From Pseudarthrobacter sp. PS3-L1 (GTDB lineage: Bacteria > Actinomycetota > Actinomycetes > Actinomycetales > Micrococcaceae), in assembly GCF_030063285.1 (NCBI RefSeq), contig NZ_JASISU010000004.1:186001-250000 (forward strand): 64,000 nt of DNA, written 5' to 3'. Shown piece after piece: positions 10,412-19,725 of the stretch. The number at the start of each line of letters is the position of its first letter. Positions within the stretch are counted from its first letter, which is position 1. The notes under the pieces were generated by a model. The model was not told where the DNA came from. It searched no databases and saw only the letters and a list, made by a program, of their open reading frames with translations. A program made the position numbers and the translations under genes.

Positions 10412-10429
10412 CGGGAAAGGAAGAGAATA

Positions 10430-10966
10430 ATGTCACGTATTGGACGTCTCCCCATCACCGTTCCTGCCGGCGTTGAGGTCAAGGTTGACGGCTCTGTCGT
10501 CACCGTCAAGGGTGCCAAGGGCGAGCTGAACCACACTGTGGCCAGCCCGATCGAGGTTTCACTTGAAGCGGATACCCTGACTGTCGCCCGCCCGAACGAC
10601 GAGCGTAACTCCCGTTCACTCCACGGCCTCACGCGCACCCTGATCTCAAACATGATCGACGGTGTGACAAAGGGTTATGAGAAGAAGCTTGAAATCGTAG
10701 GTACTGGTTACCGCGTTCAGGCCAAGGGAAGCGACCTTGAGTTCGCTCTCGGCTACAGCCACTCGGTTAGCGTCACCGCGCCGGCTGGCATCACCTTTGC
10801 AGTAGAGACCCCGACCAAGCTCTCTGTATCAGGTATCAACAAGCAGCAGGTCGGCGAGGTTGCTGCCAACATTCGCAAGCTTCGGAAGCCGGACCCCTAT
10901 AAGGGCAAGGGCATTCGCTATGCTGGCGAAGTCATCCGCCGCAAGGTCGGAAAGGCTGGTAAGTAA
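10430..10966 (+). CDS. rplF: 50S ribosomal protein L6 (uL6)
   Basis: A 178-residue uL6 near the factor-binding site. [16 protein letters not shown] and the C-terminal [16 protein letters not shown] are signatures. A GGGAAAGGAAGAG ribosome-binding site precedes the ATG. rplR follows after 2 nt. Confidence 0.97.
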   Translation: MSRIGRLPITVPAGVEVKVDGSVVTVKGAKGELNHTVASPIEVSLEADTLTVARPNDERNSRSLHGLTRTLISNMIDGVTKGYEKKLEIVGTGYRVQAKGSDLEFALGYSHSVSVTAPAGITFAVETPTKLSVSGINKQQVGEVAANIRKLRKPDPYKGKGIRYAGEVIRRKVGKAGK

Positions 10967-10968
10967 CC

Positions 10969-11352
10969 ATGGCCATCGCAATTAATAAGAAGCGTACGAA
11001 CAAGAGCAAGTCTGCCAAGCGCAGCCGCCGCCAGCTTCGTATCCGCAAGCGCATCTCAGGTACGGCTCTTCGCCCCCGCCTGGTGGTAAACCGCTCTTCA
11101 CGTCACGTATTTGTCCAGGTTGTCGATGACACCAAGGGACAGACCGTAGCCAGCGCCTCCACTTTGGAAGCTGACCTTCGGGCATTTGACGGTGACAAGG
11201 TGGCCAAGGCCAAGCGCGTTGGTGAGCTCGTTGCCGAGCGTGCCAAGGCTGCTGGTATCGAGGCAGTCGTCTTCGACCGTGGTGGTAACAAGTACCACGG
11301 CCGGATCGCCGCCGTCGCTGATGGCGCACGTGAAGGTGGGCTGTCACTGTGA
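10969..11352 (+). CDS. rplR: 50S ribosomal protein L18 (uL18)
   Basis: A 127-residue uL18 that binds 5S rRNA. The basic N-terminus and the [20 protein letters not shown] core are typical. The TGA stop overlaps the GTG start of rpsE. Confidence 0.97.
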   Translation: MAIAINKKRTNKSKSAKRSRRQLRIRKRISGTALRPRLVVNRSSRHVFVQVVDDTKGQTVASASTLEADLRAFDGDKVAKAKRVGELVAERAKAAGIEAVVFDRGGNKYHGRIAAVADGAREGGLSL

Positions 11353-12080
11353 CGGAAGCAAACAACGAAAAGGACACTGTGTCTGCAGATCAGAAGGCAA
11401 CTGTTGCCGCAGCTGCACCAGCCACTGACGCTACTGCACCCGCAGCCGCTGCTGACGATCGCCGTGGCGGCGCCCGTCGCGGCGAGCGTGGTGACCGTGG
11501 CCAGGGCCGTGGAGACCGTGGCGGCCGTGGTGGCCGCGACGGTGGACGCGAAGCTGAGAAGAACCAGTTCGTGGAGCGCGTCGTAACCATCAACCGCGTT
11601 TCCAAGGTCGTCAAGGGTGGTCGTCGCTTCAGCTTCACCGCACTCGTCGTCGTTGGTGACGGTAACGGAATGGTCGGCGTGGGCTACGGCAAGGCCAAGG
11701 AAGTTCCCGCAGCCATCGCCAAGGGTGTTGAAGAAGCCAAGAAATCCTTCTTCCGCGTTCCCCGCGTCGGCAGCACCATCCCGCACCGTGTGCAGGGTGA
11801 GGCAGCAGCAGGCGTCGTCATGCTCCGTCCGGCTTCCGCCGGTACGGGTGTTATTGCTGGCGGTCCGGTGCGTGCGGTACTGGAATGCGTGGGAATCCAC
11901 GACATCCTCTCCAAGTCCCTGGGTTCTTCAAACGCCATCAACATCGTGCACGCCACGGTTGATGCCCTGAAGCGACTCGAAGAGCCGGCAGCTGTGGCAG
12001 CACGCCGCGGCCTGCCGCTGGACGAGGTTGCTCCGGCGGCCCTGGTCAAGGCACTGCTGAACCAGAAGACAGGAGCCTAG
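11349..12080 (+). CDS. rpsE: 30S ribosomal protein S5 (uS5), RG-rich N-terminus
   Basis: A 243-residue uS5, important for decoding fidelity, against about 167 residues in E. coli. The extra ~75 N-terminal residues comprise an Ala/Thr-rich stretch and then an Arg/Gly/Asp region with repeated RGDRG units. The dsRNA-binding and C-terminal folds begin at about residue 77 ([18 protein letters not shown]). It starts at a GTG overlapping the rplR stop. Confidence 0.96.
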   Translation: MTEANNEKDTVSADQKATVAAAAPATDATAPAAAADDRRGGARRGERGDRGQGRGDRGGRGGRDGGREAEKNQFVERVVTINRVSKVVKGGRRFSFTALVVVGDGNGMVGVGYGKAKEVPAAIAKGVEEAKKSFFRVPRVGSTIPHRVQGEAAAGVVMLRPASAGTGVIAGGPVRAVLECVGIHDILSKSLGSSNAINIVHATVDALKRLEEPAAVAARRGLPLDEVAPAALVKALLNQKTGA

Positions 12081-12083
12081 GCC

Positions 12084-12290
12084 ATGGCCAAGAACCTGAT
12101 TCCCTCTGACTCACAGTTGGAGATCACTCAGATCAAGTCCGCCATTGGCGGCAAGCAGAACCAGCGCGACACCCTCCGGTCCCTCGGACTGAAGCGGATT
12201 GGGCACACTGTTGTCCGCACCGCCGATTCCGTAACCGTTGGAATGCTCAACACGGTTCCGCACCTGGTAAAGGTAGAGGAGGCGAAGTAA
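12084..12290 (+). CDS. rpmD: 50S ribosomal protein L30 (uL30)
   Basis: A 68-residue uL30. [20 protein letters not shown] and [13 protein letters not shown] are diagnostic. It is 3 nt downstream of rpsE and abuts rplO. Confidence 0.96.
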   Translation: MAKNLIPSDSQLEITQIKSAIGGKQNQRDTLRSLGLKRIGHTVVRTADSVTVGMLNTVPHLVKVEEAK

Positions 12291-12785
12291 ATGGCAGAGA
12301 AGAAGACCGCCGTAAAGGCACAGGACGCCACTGCTGAGAAGCAGAACGCCCTGAAGGTTCACCACCTGCGTCCCGCTCCGGGTGCCAAAACCGCCAAGAC
12401 CCGTGTTGGTCGTGGTGAAGGTTCCAAGGGTAAGACCGCCGGTCGCGGTACCAAGGGTACTAAGGCCCGCTACCAGATCAAGGCTGGCTTTGCCGGTGGC
12501 CAGTTGCCGCTGCACATGCGCCTGCCGAAGCTGCGCGGGTTCAAGAACCCGTTCCGGGTTGAGTACCAGGTTGTTAACCTGGACAAGCTCAGCGAGCTGT
12601 TCCCGGATGGTGGCGACGTCACCGTAGAGAACCTGGTTGCGAAGGGTGCCGTTCGCAAGAACCAGCCCGTCAAGGTTCTCGCCACCGGCGACATCACCGT
12701 CAAGGTGAACGTCACCGTTGACAAGTTCTCGGCTACTGCCGCAGAAAAGATCACAGCAGCAGGCGGAACTGTTACTTCGCTCTAG
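12291..12785 (+). CDS. rplO: 50S ribosomal protein L15 (uL15)
   Basis: A 164-residue uL15. After an Ala/Lys-rich start, [22 protein letters not shown] and the Gly-rich [10 protein letters not shown] segment identify it. It is the last gene of this transcription unit; a terminator follows and secY has its own upstream region. Confidence 0.97.
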   Translation: MAEKKTAVKAQDATAEKQNALKVHHLRPAPGAKTAKTRVGRGEGSKGKTAGRGTKGTKARYQIKAGFAGGQLPLHMRLPKLRGFKNPFRVEYQVVNLDKLSELFPDGGDVTVENLVAKGAVRKNQPVKVLATGDITVKVNVTVDKFSATAAEKITAAGGTVTSL

Positions 12786-12820
12786 GGATTCCTAGGGCTG
12801 TTACGGTATCGCATGGTGTA

Positions 12821-12868
12821 AAACTCCCGGTTGGGAGGGCTTAGGCCCTTCTGGCCGGGAGTTTTTTT
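12821..12868 (+). terminator. Rho-independent terminator after rplO
   Basis: AAACTCCCGG (12821-12830) pairs with CCGGGAGTTT (12855-12864) around a loop that contains its own GGGC/GCCC stem, followed by a T-run. It separates rplO from secY. Confidence 0.85.
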
Positions 12869-12883
12869 GTTTTGGAAACTCGC

Positions 12884-12919
12884 TAGAATTGCTCCTTGGC
12901 CATGATCACCCGCTAGACT
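12884..12919 (+). promoter_or_regulatory. Putative secY promoter region
   Basis: Two -10-like boxes, GCTAGAAT (TAGAAT 12884-12889) and GCTAGACT (TAGACT 12914-12919), lie between the rplO terminator and secY. Neither has a strong -35. A promoter is needed here because of the terminator upstream. Confidence 0.4.
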
Positions 12920-12979
12920 CGGTTGTTGGGATTATTGACGCCCACCTTTTCCTTTCTTTCCATCCCCTCAGGAGGACGC

Positions 12980-14290
12980 GTGCTTAGCGCAATTGGCCGG
13001 GCGTTCCGGACGCCTGATCTGCGACGTAAGTTGCTGTTCACGCTCGGAATCATCACGATCTTCCGCTTGGGTGCTTTCATCCCCTCGCCGGGTGTGGACT
13101 ACCAGAACGTCCAGCAGTGCCTCCAGAACGGACAAACGGCAGGCGGTTTGTACCAGCTGGTGAACTTGTTCAGCGGTGGTGCACTGCTGCAGGTATCGAT
13201 TTTCGCGTTGGGCATCATGCCGTACATTACGGCCAGTATCATTGTGCAACTCCTGAGGGTGGTCATTCCCCGTTTCCAGCAGCTGCACGAAGAAGGGTCT
13301 TCGGGGCAGTCAAAGTTGACGCAGTACACCCGTTACCTGACTATCGCCCTGGGACTCTTGAACGCCACCACCCTGGTGTCGTTGGCCCGTTCAGGCCAAC
13401 TGCTTCCCGGGTGTGCCCTGCCGATCATTCCGGATGACAGCCTCATCACCACGATCCTCATCATCATCACCCTCACGGCCGGCACTGGTCTCATCATGTG
13501 GATGGGCGAACTGGTGACCGAGAAGGGCGTCGGCAATGGCATGTCGTTGCTGATCTTCACCTCCATCGCTGCGAGCTTCCCCACGTCATTGGGTGCCATC
13601 TGGACGGCCCAGGGCCCTGGCACCTTCCTCATCGTTCTTCTCGTGGGTATCCTCACCGTTGCCCTGGTGGTCTTCGTTGAGCAGTCCCAGCGCAGGATCC
13701 CGGTGCAATACGCCAAGCGCATGATTGGGCGACGCACAGTAGGCGGCACCAGCACCTACATCCCCATTAAGGTGAACATGGCCGGCGTCGTGCCCGTCAT
13801 CTTTGCGTCGTCGATGTTGTACCTCCCCGGGTTGATCTCCCAGTTCAATCAGCCAACGAACGGCGAGCCGGTAGCTCCCTGGGTTGAGTGGATCAACAAC
13901 AACCTCACCCGAGGCGACCACCCCATCTACATGGTGCTGTACTTTGCCATGATTGTGTTCTTCACCTACTTCTACGTCGCGATTACCTTCAATCCTGAAG
14001 AGGTCTCGGACAACATGAAGAAGTACGGCGGCTTTATCCCCGGTATCCGGGCGGGCAAGCCTACCGCTGACTACCTGCAGTACGTCCTGTCCAGAATTAC
14101 GCTCCCGGGTGCCATCTACCTCGGCGCTGTTGCGTTGATTCCGCTGATCGCCCTGGTCCTGATCAACGCGAACCAGAATTTCCCGTTTGGCGGTACCTCA
14201 ATCCTGATCATGGTCGGAGTTGGGTTGGAAACCGTAAAGCAGATTGACGCACAGTTGCAGCAACGTCACTACGAAGGGCTATTGCGATGA
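12980..14290 (+). CDS. secY: Protein translocase subunit SecY
   Basis: The channel subunit of the Sec translocon, 436 residues with ten membrane helices. It begins VLSAIGRAFRTPDLRRKLLFT, with the plug and TM2 region near residues 55-90. The GTG at 12980 is chosen because AGGAGG lies 4 nt upstream and family members start here; a TTG 57 nt earlier is in frame but unsupported. The last codon overlaps the adk ATG (ATGA), so secretion and adenylate kinase genes are coupled, a common bacterial order. Confidence 0.96.
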   Translation: MLSAIGRAFRTPDLRRKLLFTLGIITIFRLGAFIPSPGVDYQNVQQCLQNGQTAGGLYQLVNLFSGGALLQVSIFALGIMPYITASIIVQLLRVVIPRFQQLHEEGSSGQSKLTQYTRYLTIALGLLNATTLVSLARSGQLLPGCALPIIPDDSLITTILIIITLTAGTGLIMWMGELVTEKGVGNGMSLLIFTSIAASFPTSLGAIWTAQGPGTFLIVLLVGILTVALVVFVEQSQRRIPVQYAKRMIGRRTVGGTSTYIPIKVNMAGVVPVIFASSMLYLPGLISQFNQPTNGEPVAPWVEWINNNLTRGDHPIYMVLYFAMIVFFTYFYVAITFNPEEVSDNMKKYGGFIPGIRAGKPTADYLQYVLSRITLPGAIYLGAVALIPLIALVLINANQNFPFGGTSILIMVGVGLETVKQIDAQLQQRHYEGLLR

Positions 14291-14865
14291 CCAGAATGTT
14301 GATTATCGGACCTCCGGGTTCAGGTAAGGGTACCCAGGCGGAAAAGATTTCCGAGCGCCTAGGTGTTGTAGCGATTTCCACCGGAGATATTTTCCGTGCC
14401 AACGTCAAGGGTGAGACCCCCCTGGGCGTCGAGGCCAAAAAATACATGGACGCTGGTGACTTTGTTCCCGACAGCGTGACAAACAAGATGGTGCGCGATC
14501 GTCTGGGCGAGGACGACGTGGACAAAGGATTTCTGCTAGATGGCTACCCGCGCACAACCGCGCAGGTCGATTATCTTGAAGGAATCCTGGCAGATACAGG
14601 GGACAAGCTCGATGTAGTTCTGCAGCTGACTGCAGATGACGAGGAGCTGGTGGTTCGCCTCCTGGGTAGGGCCAAGGACACTGGACGAAGCGACGACAAC
14701 GAGCACGTCATTCGGCACCGGCTGAATCTCTACCACGACCAGACGGAAGCCGTCGTGGCAAAATATTCCGAACGTGGCGTCCTGACCAAGGTTGATGGCA
14801 TTGGCGGAATTGACGAGGTCACGGATCGTGTCATGGCAGCCATCAAACAGGCACAGGGCTCCTGA
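14287..14865 (+). CDS. adk: Adenylate kinase
   Basis: Interconverts ATP and AMP with two ADP in the cytoplasm. The P-loop is GPPGSGKGTQ at residues 7-16, and the NMP-binding part includes ISTGDIFRANV. At 192 residues it is the short form, with a minimal LID (LLGRAKDTGRSDDNEHVIRHRL region) lacking the zinc-finger insertion. It overlaps secY by 4 nt and is followed by a terminator before map. Confidence 0.96.
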   Translation: MTRMLIIGPPGSGKGTQAEKISERLGVVAISTGDIFRANVKGETPLGVEAKKYMDAGDFVPDSVTNKMVRDRLGEDDVDKGFLLDGYPRTTAQVDYLEGILADTGDKLDVVLQLTADDEELVVRLLGRAKDTGRSDDNEHVIRHRLNLYHDQTEAVVAKYSERGVLTKVDGIGGIDEVTDRVMAAIKQAQGS

Positions 14866-14886
14866 TTCAGCCCAGAACGTTCCATG

Positions 14887-14919
14887 AGGCCCCTCCCCGG
14901 AATGGGGAGGGGCCTTTTC
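14887..14919 (+). terminator. Terminator between adk and map
   Basis: AGGCCCCTCCCC (14887-14898) pairs perfectly with GGGGAGGGGCCT (14904-14915) across GGAAT, followed by TTTTC. map starts only about 20 nt later, so this may attenuate rather than fully stop readthrough into map. Confidence 0.75.
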
Positions 14920-14939
14920 GTCTGTGAAAGGACCCGATC

Positions 14940-15767
14940 ATGGCTTTCAGCCAGCCTCGTATTGAATACAAGACCAACCAGCAGATGCGCACCATGGCCG
15001 AGGCAGGAGTCGTCCTCAGCAGGGCCCTTGATGCAGCGGTGGCTGCTGCTACCCCGGGGGCCTCCACCAAGGATCTGGACGCCGTGTTTGCAGGGGTTCT
15101 CCGGGATGCCGGTGCTACGTCCAACTTCCTTGGGTACCACGGCTTCCCGGCCACTATCTGCACATCAGTTAATGAGGAAGTGGTGCATGGGATCCCCGGG
15201 AGCCGCATCCTCAAGGATGGCGACATCATTTCCATTGATGGTGGGGCCATTATCGATGGGTGGCACTCAGACTCTGCACGCACCACCGTTGTTGGCACGG
15301 CGTCCGCGGATGATATGCGTCTCTCAGAGGTCACGGAGGCTGCAATGTGGCGGGGGATCGCGGCGTTGGCCACGGGCAAGCATGTCGGTGACATTGGCGG
15401 GGCCATTGACGATTACGTCTCGTCCGTTCCGGGCAAACCCCTGGGCATCCTCGAGGACTATGTGGGGCACGGTATTGGTTCGGCAATGCATATGGCACCA
15501 GATGTGCTGAACTACCGCACCAGCCATCGCGGTCCGAAGATACGCCCGGGGCTGTGCTTGGCAATCGAGCCGATGCTGGTCCTCGGAAGCATTGAGACGG
15601 CCGTCCTGGAGGACGACTGGACGGTTGTCACCACGGATGGAAAGCGTGCCTGCCAGTGGGAACATTCAGTGGCAGTTCACGACGGCGGCATCTGGGTTTT
15701 GTCATCAGCTGACGGTGGAGCCGCGAAGCTTGCTCCGCTGGGTGTTGTCCCTGTGCCAATTCCCTAG
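14940..15767 (+). CDS. map: Methionine aminopeptidase type I
   Basis: Removes the N-terminal Met from nascent proteins using a two-metal site. The 275-residue product has the expected ligand motifs: ISIDGGAIIDGWHSDSAR (two Asp), GHGIGSAMHMAP (His), LAIEPMLVLG (Glu) and WEHSVAVHDGG (Glu). A GAAAGGA site precedes the ATG. In many bacteria infA follows directly; here an opposite-strand ABC cassette intervenes. Confidence 0.96.
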   Translation: MAFSQPRIEYKTNQQMRTMAEAGVVLSRALDAAVAAATPGASTKDLDAVFAGVLRDAGATSNFLGYHGFPATICTSVNEEVVHGIPGSRILKDGDIISIDGGAIIDGWHSDSARTTVVGTASADDMRLSEVTEAAMWRGIAALATGKHVGDIGGAIDDYVSSVPGKPLGILEDYVGHGIGSAMHMAPDVLNYRTSHRGPKIRPGLCLAIEPMLVLGSIETAVLEDDWTVVTTDGKRACQWEHSVAVHDGGIWVLSSADGGAAKLAPLGVVPVPIP

Positions 15768-15793
15768 TCCCCGTCTCATGGGAGATTCATGAT

Positions 15794-15853
15794 GAACGCA
15801 CTGATCCCTGGTACCGCTGCCGAAAGGCTGCAGTACCAGGGATCAGTGCGTTC
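15794..15853. terminator. Long perfect inverted repeat, convergent terminator
   Basis: A 21-bp perfect inverted repeat (15794-15814 with 15833-15853) continues inward through CGC/GCC pairs to a GAAA tetraloop at 15822-15825, giving about 26 pairs with two mismatches. It lies between the convergent map and ugpB-like genes, so it can fold on either transcript. There is no long U-run on either side, so termination is inferred. Confidence 0.6.
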
Positions 15854-15882
15854 TGTGTGCGGCTGCCATCACGGCAGCGACG

Positions 15883-17229
15883 CTACGCCTTGAGTCGTGG
15901 TTTGACGTCCATCTCATAGATACCCTCAAGAGTGGCCTTCAGCTCGGTCATGGTGGCCTGCACATCTGCTTCCTGTGTCAGGATCTTCGCGGCTGCTTTC
16001 GCCATCTCCTGGTCGGCCCCGGGGATGAAGACGCGGGCGTGGTCCTGCACCCGAGTAACCGCAAGCTGATCCATGGCTGTCTTGATCTGTGGTGTAGTGG
16101 CGAGGACTGCGCTCATGTCTGCTGATTTACGAGTCGGCATGTAGCCGGTGGCAGCTGAGAACGCAGCTGTGTTTTCAGGTTCAGTGATGAACTGCAAGAA
16201 CATGGCTGCTGCGAGCTGCTCTTCCTTGGTGACACCGCTGGGAATACCGAGGCCGGCGCCGCCCGTGGGGCAGACCTCCGTGGTGGCCTTTGGCCCGCCC
16301 GGGAGGAAACCGACACCAACCGGGAAAGGGGCCGACTTCAGGACACCAATCAGTGAACCTGTGGAGGAGAGTGTGGCCGAGGCCAGACCCGCGGAGAAAT
16401 CGTCGGCTGATTCCTTGGACGACACCCCAGCCCACGCATCCTTGTATACCGAATCCTGGGCCGCCTGGAGGGCAGCTACAGATTCCGGTGAATCGCAGGT
16501 CATGGTCCACTCGTTGGACCATGCGCCACCCTGGCCCCACAGGTTGTTCTGAAGTGTCCAGCCTGCGTAGCCGGCCAGCGCGGGGTGCATGAACGCATAC
16601 TGCGCGCCGGTGGCGGCCTTTAGCTTGGGTGCCCAGCCTGCGAATTCCTGCCACGTGGCGGGTGCGCGGTCCGGCAGGCCCGCTGCGGCGAAGTGGTCCT
16701 TGTTGTAATAGAACAGGGGTGTCGACCGTCCGTACGGAAGCGCCCACTGCTTTCCGTCGTATTTGTAGTCGTCCACCAGGGAAGTGCGGAAATCACCAAG
16801 TTGCACATCCAGCTTGGTGATAAGGGAGTCCAAGGGAATGATGCTCTCGTTGAGGTAGTAGCGGAACCACCACACGTCGGAGAGGACCACAAGGGCAGGC
16901 AGCCCAGAATTGGCTGCCTGGGCAGTCTGGAATTTCTGCGCAATTTCCTCATAGTTTGCTCCTGCGGTCACCAGATTGACCTTGATGTCCGGATGCTTTG
17001 CTTGGAATTTCTCGATCAGGCTCTTTTCGACATCCTGCGACTTGCCGGGGTGGGTGGACCAGAAATCGAACGATGCTGCGGGCGTGACACCTGCGAAGTC
17101 GACGTCGGCAGCTGGGGTCGCTGCCGTGTCGGAACCAGTAGCGGGTCCACCGCAGGCGGTCAGTGCGGCGGCGCCGACTCCAGCGCCAGCGAGGGAGAGG
17201 AAAAGCCTTCGATCAAGATTCAGTGCCAT
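15883..17229 (-). CDS. ugpB: ABC importer substrate-binding lipoprotein (UgpB-like)
   Basis: Extracellular solute receptor of family 1, 448 residues. A twin-arginine-type signal (DRRLFLSLAG, Arg7-Arg8) leads to a lipobox LTAC with Cys26, so it should be a lipid-anchored, possibly Tat-exported protein. The mature part (FDFWSTHPGK..., NYEEIAQKFQTAQA, LVVLSDVWWFRYY) resembles glycerol-3-phosphate and sugar-binding proteins of the UgpB group. It is the last gene of a three-gene reverse cluster with two permeases. A GAAAGG site precedes the ATG. The substrate is inferred; an oligosaccharide is also possible. Confidence 0.75.
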   Translation of the reverse strand: MALNLDRRLFLSLAGAGVGAAALTACGGPATGSDTAATPAADVDFAGVTPAASFDFWSTHPGKSQDVEKSLIEKFQAKHPDIKVNLVTAGANYEEIAQKFQTAQAANSGLPALVVLSDVWWFRYYLNESIIPLDSLITKLDVQLGDFRTSLVDDYKYDGKQWALPYGRSTPLFYYNKDHFAAAGLPDRAPATWQEFAGWAPKLKAATGAQYAFMHPALAGYAGWTLQNNLWGQGGAWSNEWTMTCDSPESVAALQAAQDSVYKDAWAGVSSKESADDFSAGLASATLSSTGSLIGVLKSAPFPVGVGFLPGGPKATTEVCPTGGAGLGIPSGVTKEEQLAAAMFLQFITEPENTAAFSAATGYMPTRKSADMSAVLATTPQIKTAMDQLAVTRVQDHARVFIPGADQEMAKAAAKILTQEADVQATMTELKATLEGIYEMDVKPRLKA

Positions 17230-17349
17230 GGGTGATGCCTTTCAATGGTGCCGTGCCCAGCAAGCCTGGGGACCTTGGCGTTTGCGGTGGAGGAGAAAAG
17301 GAAGAGCTCTGAGTTGTCCGGTTAGTGCGGTGGGCCTGGGGCAGGTCAG

Positions 17350-18267
17350 TCAGCCTGTGACACTGCCCTGGGTGAGGCCGGCGACGATATACCGCTGCAG
17401 CATTGCAAACACCACAAGGATGGGCAGGATCACGAGGACTGCGCCGGCCATCATGATTCCCCAGCCGGCGCCGTTGCCCTCGGAGTTCTGGAGCAGTGTG
17501 AGCCCGACAGGGAGGGTCATGCTCTCGGGTTTATCGGTAATGATCAGCGGCCAGATGTATTCGTTCCATTCGCTGACAACCGTCACCAGGGCCACCGTTG
17601 CGATCGTGGGAAGCGAGACAGGCGCGACAACCTGCCATAGGCGTCGCCAATGTCCTGCACCATCGATCTCTGCTGCTTCAAGAATTGAGGCAGGGAGTGT
17701 GAGGAAGTGCTGGCGAAGCAGGAATGTACCGAATGCTGTCCCAAGCCCAGGGAGAATGATCCCCCAGAGGGTGTTTTTTCCTCCCATACCGGCAATGAGG
17801 ATGTAGTTGGGAAGAATCGAGACCTGGGGTGGAACCATAAGGGCAACCAGGATCAGAACGAAGATGGCGTTCTTGAACGGAAAACGGACAAAAACCAAGG
17901 CGTACGCCGTGAGTATCGCCAGCAGGACCTTGATGCTGGAACCAACCACAGTGACGATGGTGCTGTTGAGGAAGAACTGACCGAAAGGGACTGTGGTCAT
18001 TGCGACCCGATAGTTTTCCGGGTCCAGGCCTGCCGGCAGTAACGAGAGGTCGAGTGTTACGATCTCGCCGGGTTTCTTGAAGGAGCTCAGAACCATCCAG
18101 AGCAGGGGAAGGAAGACTACAAGGACGGCAATAATCAGGGGGAGGTAACTGCCAAGCAGTGTGCCGATGAGGTTCGCCCTACTGAAGGGGCCACGTCGCG
18201 CGATGTCTGCCGGCACGGTTTCTGTTCCTGGGCTGGAATCTTTGACAGGTGCAGGGGGAGTGCTCAT
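17350..18267 (-). CDS. ugpE: ABC importer permease (UgpE/MalG-like)
   Basis: A 305-residue inner-membrane permease of the MalG/UgpE class with six membrane helices. The cytoplasmic EAA loop is EAAEIDGAGHWRRLWQVVAP. Its ATG overlaps the stop of the upstream permease gene, so the two are translated together. No ATPase gene is in the cluster, so a shared MsmK/UgpC-type ATPase elsewhere would be needed. Confidence 0.8.
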   Translation of the reverse strand: MSTPPAPVKDSSPGTETVPADIARRGPFSRANLIGTLLGSYLPLIIAVLVVFLPLLWMVLSSFKKPGEIVTLDLSLLPAGLDPENYRVAMTTVPFGQFFLNSTIVTVVGSSIKVLLAILTAYALVFVRFPFKNAIFVLILVALMVPPQVSILPNYILIAGMGGKNTLWGIILPGLGTAFGTFLLRQHFLTLPASILEAAEIDGAGHWRRLWQVVAPVSLPTIATVALVTVVSEWNEYIWPLIITDKPESMTLPVGLTLLQNSEGNGAGWGIMMAGAVLVILPILVVFAMLQRYIVAGLTQGSVTG

Positions 18268-19268
18268 GAGTAGTGCACCTTCCGTTCTACGAAGCGAAGC
18301 TGGACCACTGTGATGACCAGGAGGATCGCAAAAAGTACCACGGAGATGGCAGCAGAGTAGCCAGCCCGGTTGAACGCTCCGAACGCCTGCAGGTAGGACT
18401 CATAAATGAGCGTGCTGGTCCCTGTTCCAAGTGGGGTCATGATGCGAATCAGGTCGAATGCCTGCAGCGAACTGAGCATGGTCGTGATGAGCAGGAAAAA
18501 AGTAGTGGGAGAAAGCAGCGGAAGGGACACACTGACAAAGCGTCGGAAAGGCGTTGCCCCGTCGAGGGCTGCCGCTTCTAGGACGTCGGTTGGCAGCGAC
18601 TGGAGCCCGGCAAGGAAAACGACTGCGCAGTAGCCCAGGTTCTTCCACACATAGACGATGATCACCATGGCCAGGGACAGTTGCGGGTCATTGATCCACT
18701 GCGGGCTTTGCTGGCCCAGCCCACGCAGGAGCCATGACAGCACTCCATAGCCGGGATCGAAGATGAATAGCCAGACCAACCCCACGCCGACGCCTGAGAG
18801 TACATAGGGTGCAAAGACTGCCGAGCGGGCGAATGTGGTGCCGCGGGCCCCAGTGTTGAGGGCCAGTGCCACGAGTAGACCTAGAACCATGGATCCGCCC
18901 ACCGTCGCAAGGGTGAACACGGCTGTGGTTCCCAAGACCTTCGTGGCGTCGGGGCTGGTGAAGAACGTGACATAGTTCTGCAGCCCAACAACTGTTGCTG
19001 ACGCTGATCCGAGCGTCCAGTTCAGGGTGGAGTAATACACGTTGTTGATAAGTGGCAGATACGTGAAGACTGCTATCAGTGCCAGATTGGGTAGGGCCAG
19101 AGCAAGGAAAACGAAGAAATCGCGCCGATTCCTGGCCGACCGGCGTCGTTTGCGGGGAACGTGGTTCATGCTGCCGGACTGATCCGTCCTGCTCTTCTGG
19201 CCGGGATCATGACCTGGTGCAGCGTCAGTGAGCGCAGAACCATGGCGCGGAGTAAGTTGCTGGGTCAT
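18264..19268 (-). CDS. ugpA: ABC importer permease (UgpA/MalF-like)
   Basis: A 334-residue permease of the UgpA/MalF class. A basic hydrophilic N-terminus (~45 residues, PRKRRRSARNRRD) precedes six helices. The EAA loop is EAAALDGATPFRRFVSVSLPLL. It is the first gene of the reverse-strand cluster; a TAAGAG site precedes its start. The promoter must lie in the region shared with infA. Confidence 0.8.
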   Translation of the reverse strand: MTQQLTPRHGSALTDAAPGHDPGQKSRTDQSGSMNHVPRKRRRSARNRRDFFVFLALALPNLALIAVFTYLPLINNVYYSTLNWTLGSASATVVGLQNYVTFFTSPDATKVLGTTAVFTLATVGGSMVLGLLVALALNTGARGTTFARSAVFAPYVLSGVGVGLVWLFIFDPGYGVLSWLLRGLGQQSPQWINDPQLSLAMVIIVYVWKNLGYCAVVFLAGLQSLPTDVLEAAALDGATPFRRFVSVSLPLLSPTTFFLLITTMLSSLQAFDLIRIMTPLGTGTSTLIYESYLQAFGAFNRAGYSAAISVVLFAILLVITVVQLRFVERKVHYS

Positions 19269-19725
19269 CGAACTCTTACGGTGGTGCCCGTGGATGGGGC
19301 TGGCGGATGGGAACTGAGATCACTGAACCACACCCGAAAGTCGTCGATGGCCGAGAACAGCCCAGCTACGCGTTTGTTGTTCGAGGCTTCCAGCGCCGTT
19401 CATGTGCCGTTGTCGCGGGATCACCACAACGTTCCATTCCGGGTCCGGGCTCGAGGGAAGTCGCACGGAGCCCCGAAGCACATTCAGTAGCTTCTTGACA
19501 CCGGGCCTGCTTGGGTACCCTGCCGGCCATGGTGCGCCCAAGCGAGGATTGCGATACCATGACCGGATTTAACTTTCCCGCCGATCTGGCGTAATGTTGT
19601 TTGTTGGTTGTCAGCCCCTTCGCGCCCAATTGGGTCTAGGTGGCGACAACCGACCAAACAAAAACGTTCGTGGTCATGTCAGGTGCAAACCGTCAGGGCT
19701 GCGACAACAACAGTTAGCGGAGGGT
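19269..19725. promoter_or_regulatory. Divergent ugpA/infA regulatory region
   Basis: This 457-nt spacer has no convincing gene; frames on both strands lack ribosome-binding sites and family features. A TTGACA at 19495-19500 with TACCCT at 19516-19521 (15-nt spacing, short) is a candidate infA promoter. A complex inverted repeat follows at 19597-19661. I could not identify the ugpA promoter or operator. Confidence 0.4.
19597..19661 (+). ncRNA. Structured leader of infA
   Basis: TTGTTT (19597-19602) and GGTTGTC (19606-19612) pair with GACAACC (19645-19651) and AAACAA (19656-19661) around a small internal loop. The apical part contains a perfect CCCAATTGGG palindrome at 19625-19634. The element lies ~65 nt before the infA start. 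A regulatory role is inferred from structure alone. Confidence 0.4.

Noticed and set aside
19366-19629. 87-codon reverse frame in the ugpA/infA spacer
   Set aside because: No ribosome-binding site, no hydrophobic or domain pattern, and it overlaps the candidate infA promoter and leader.
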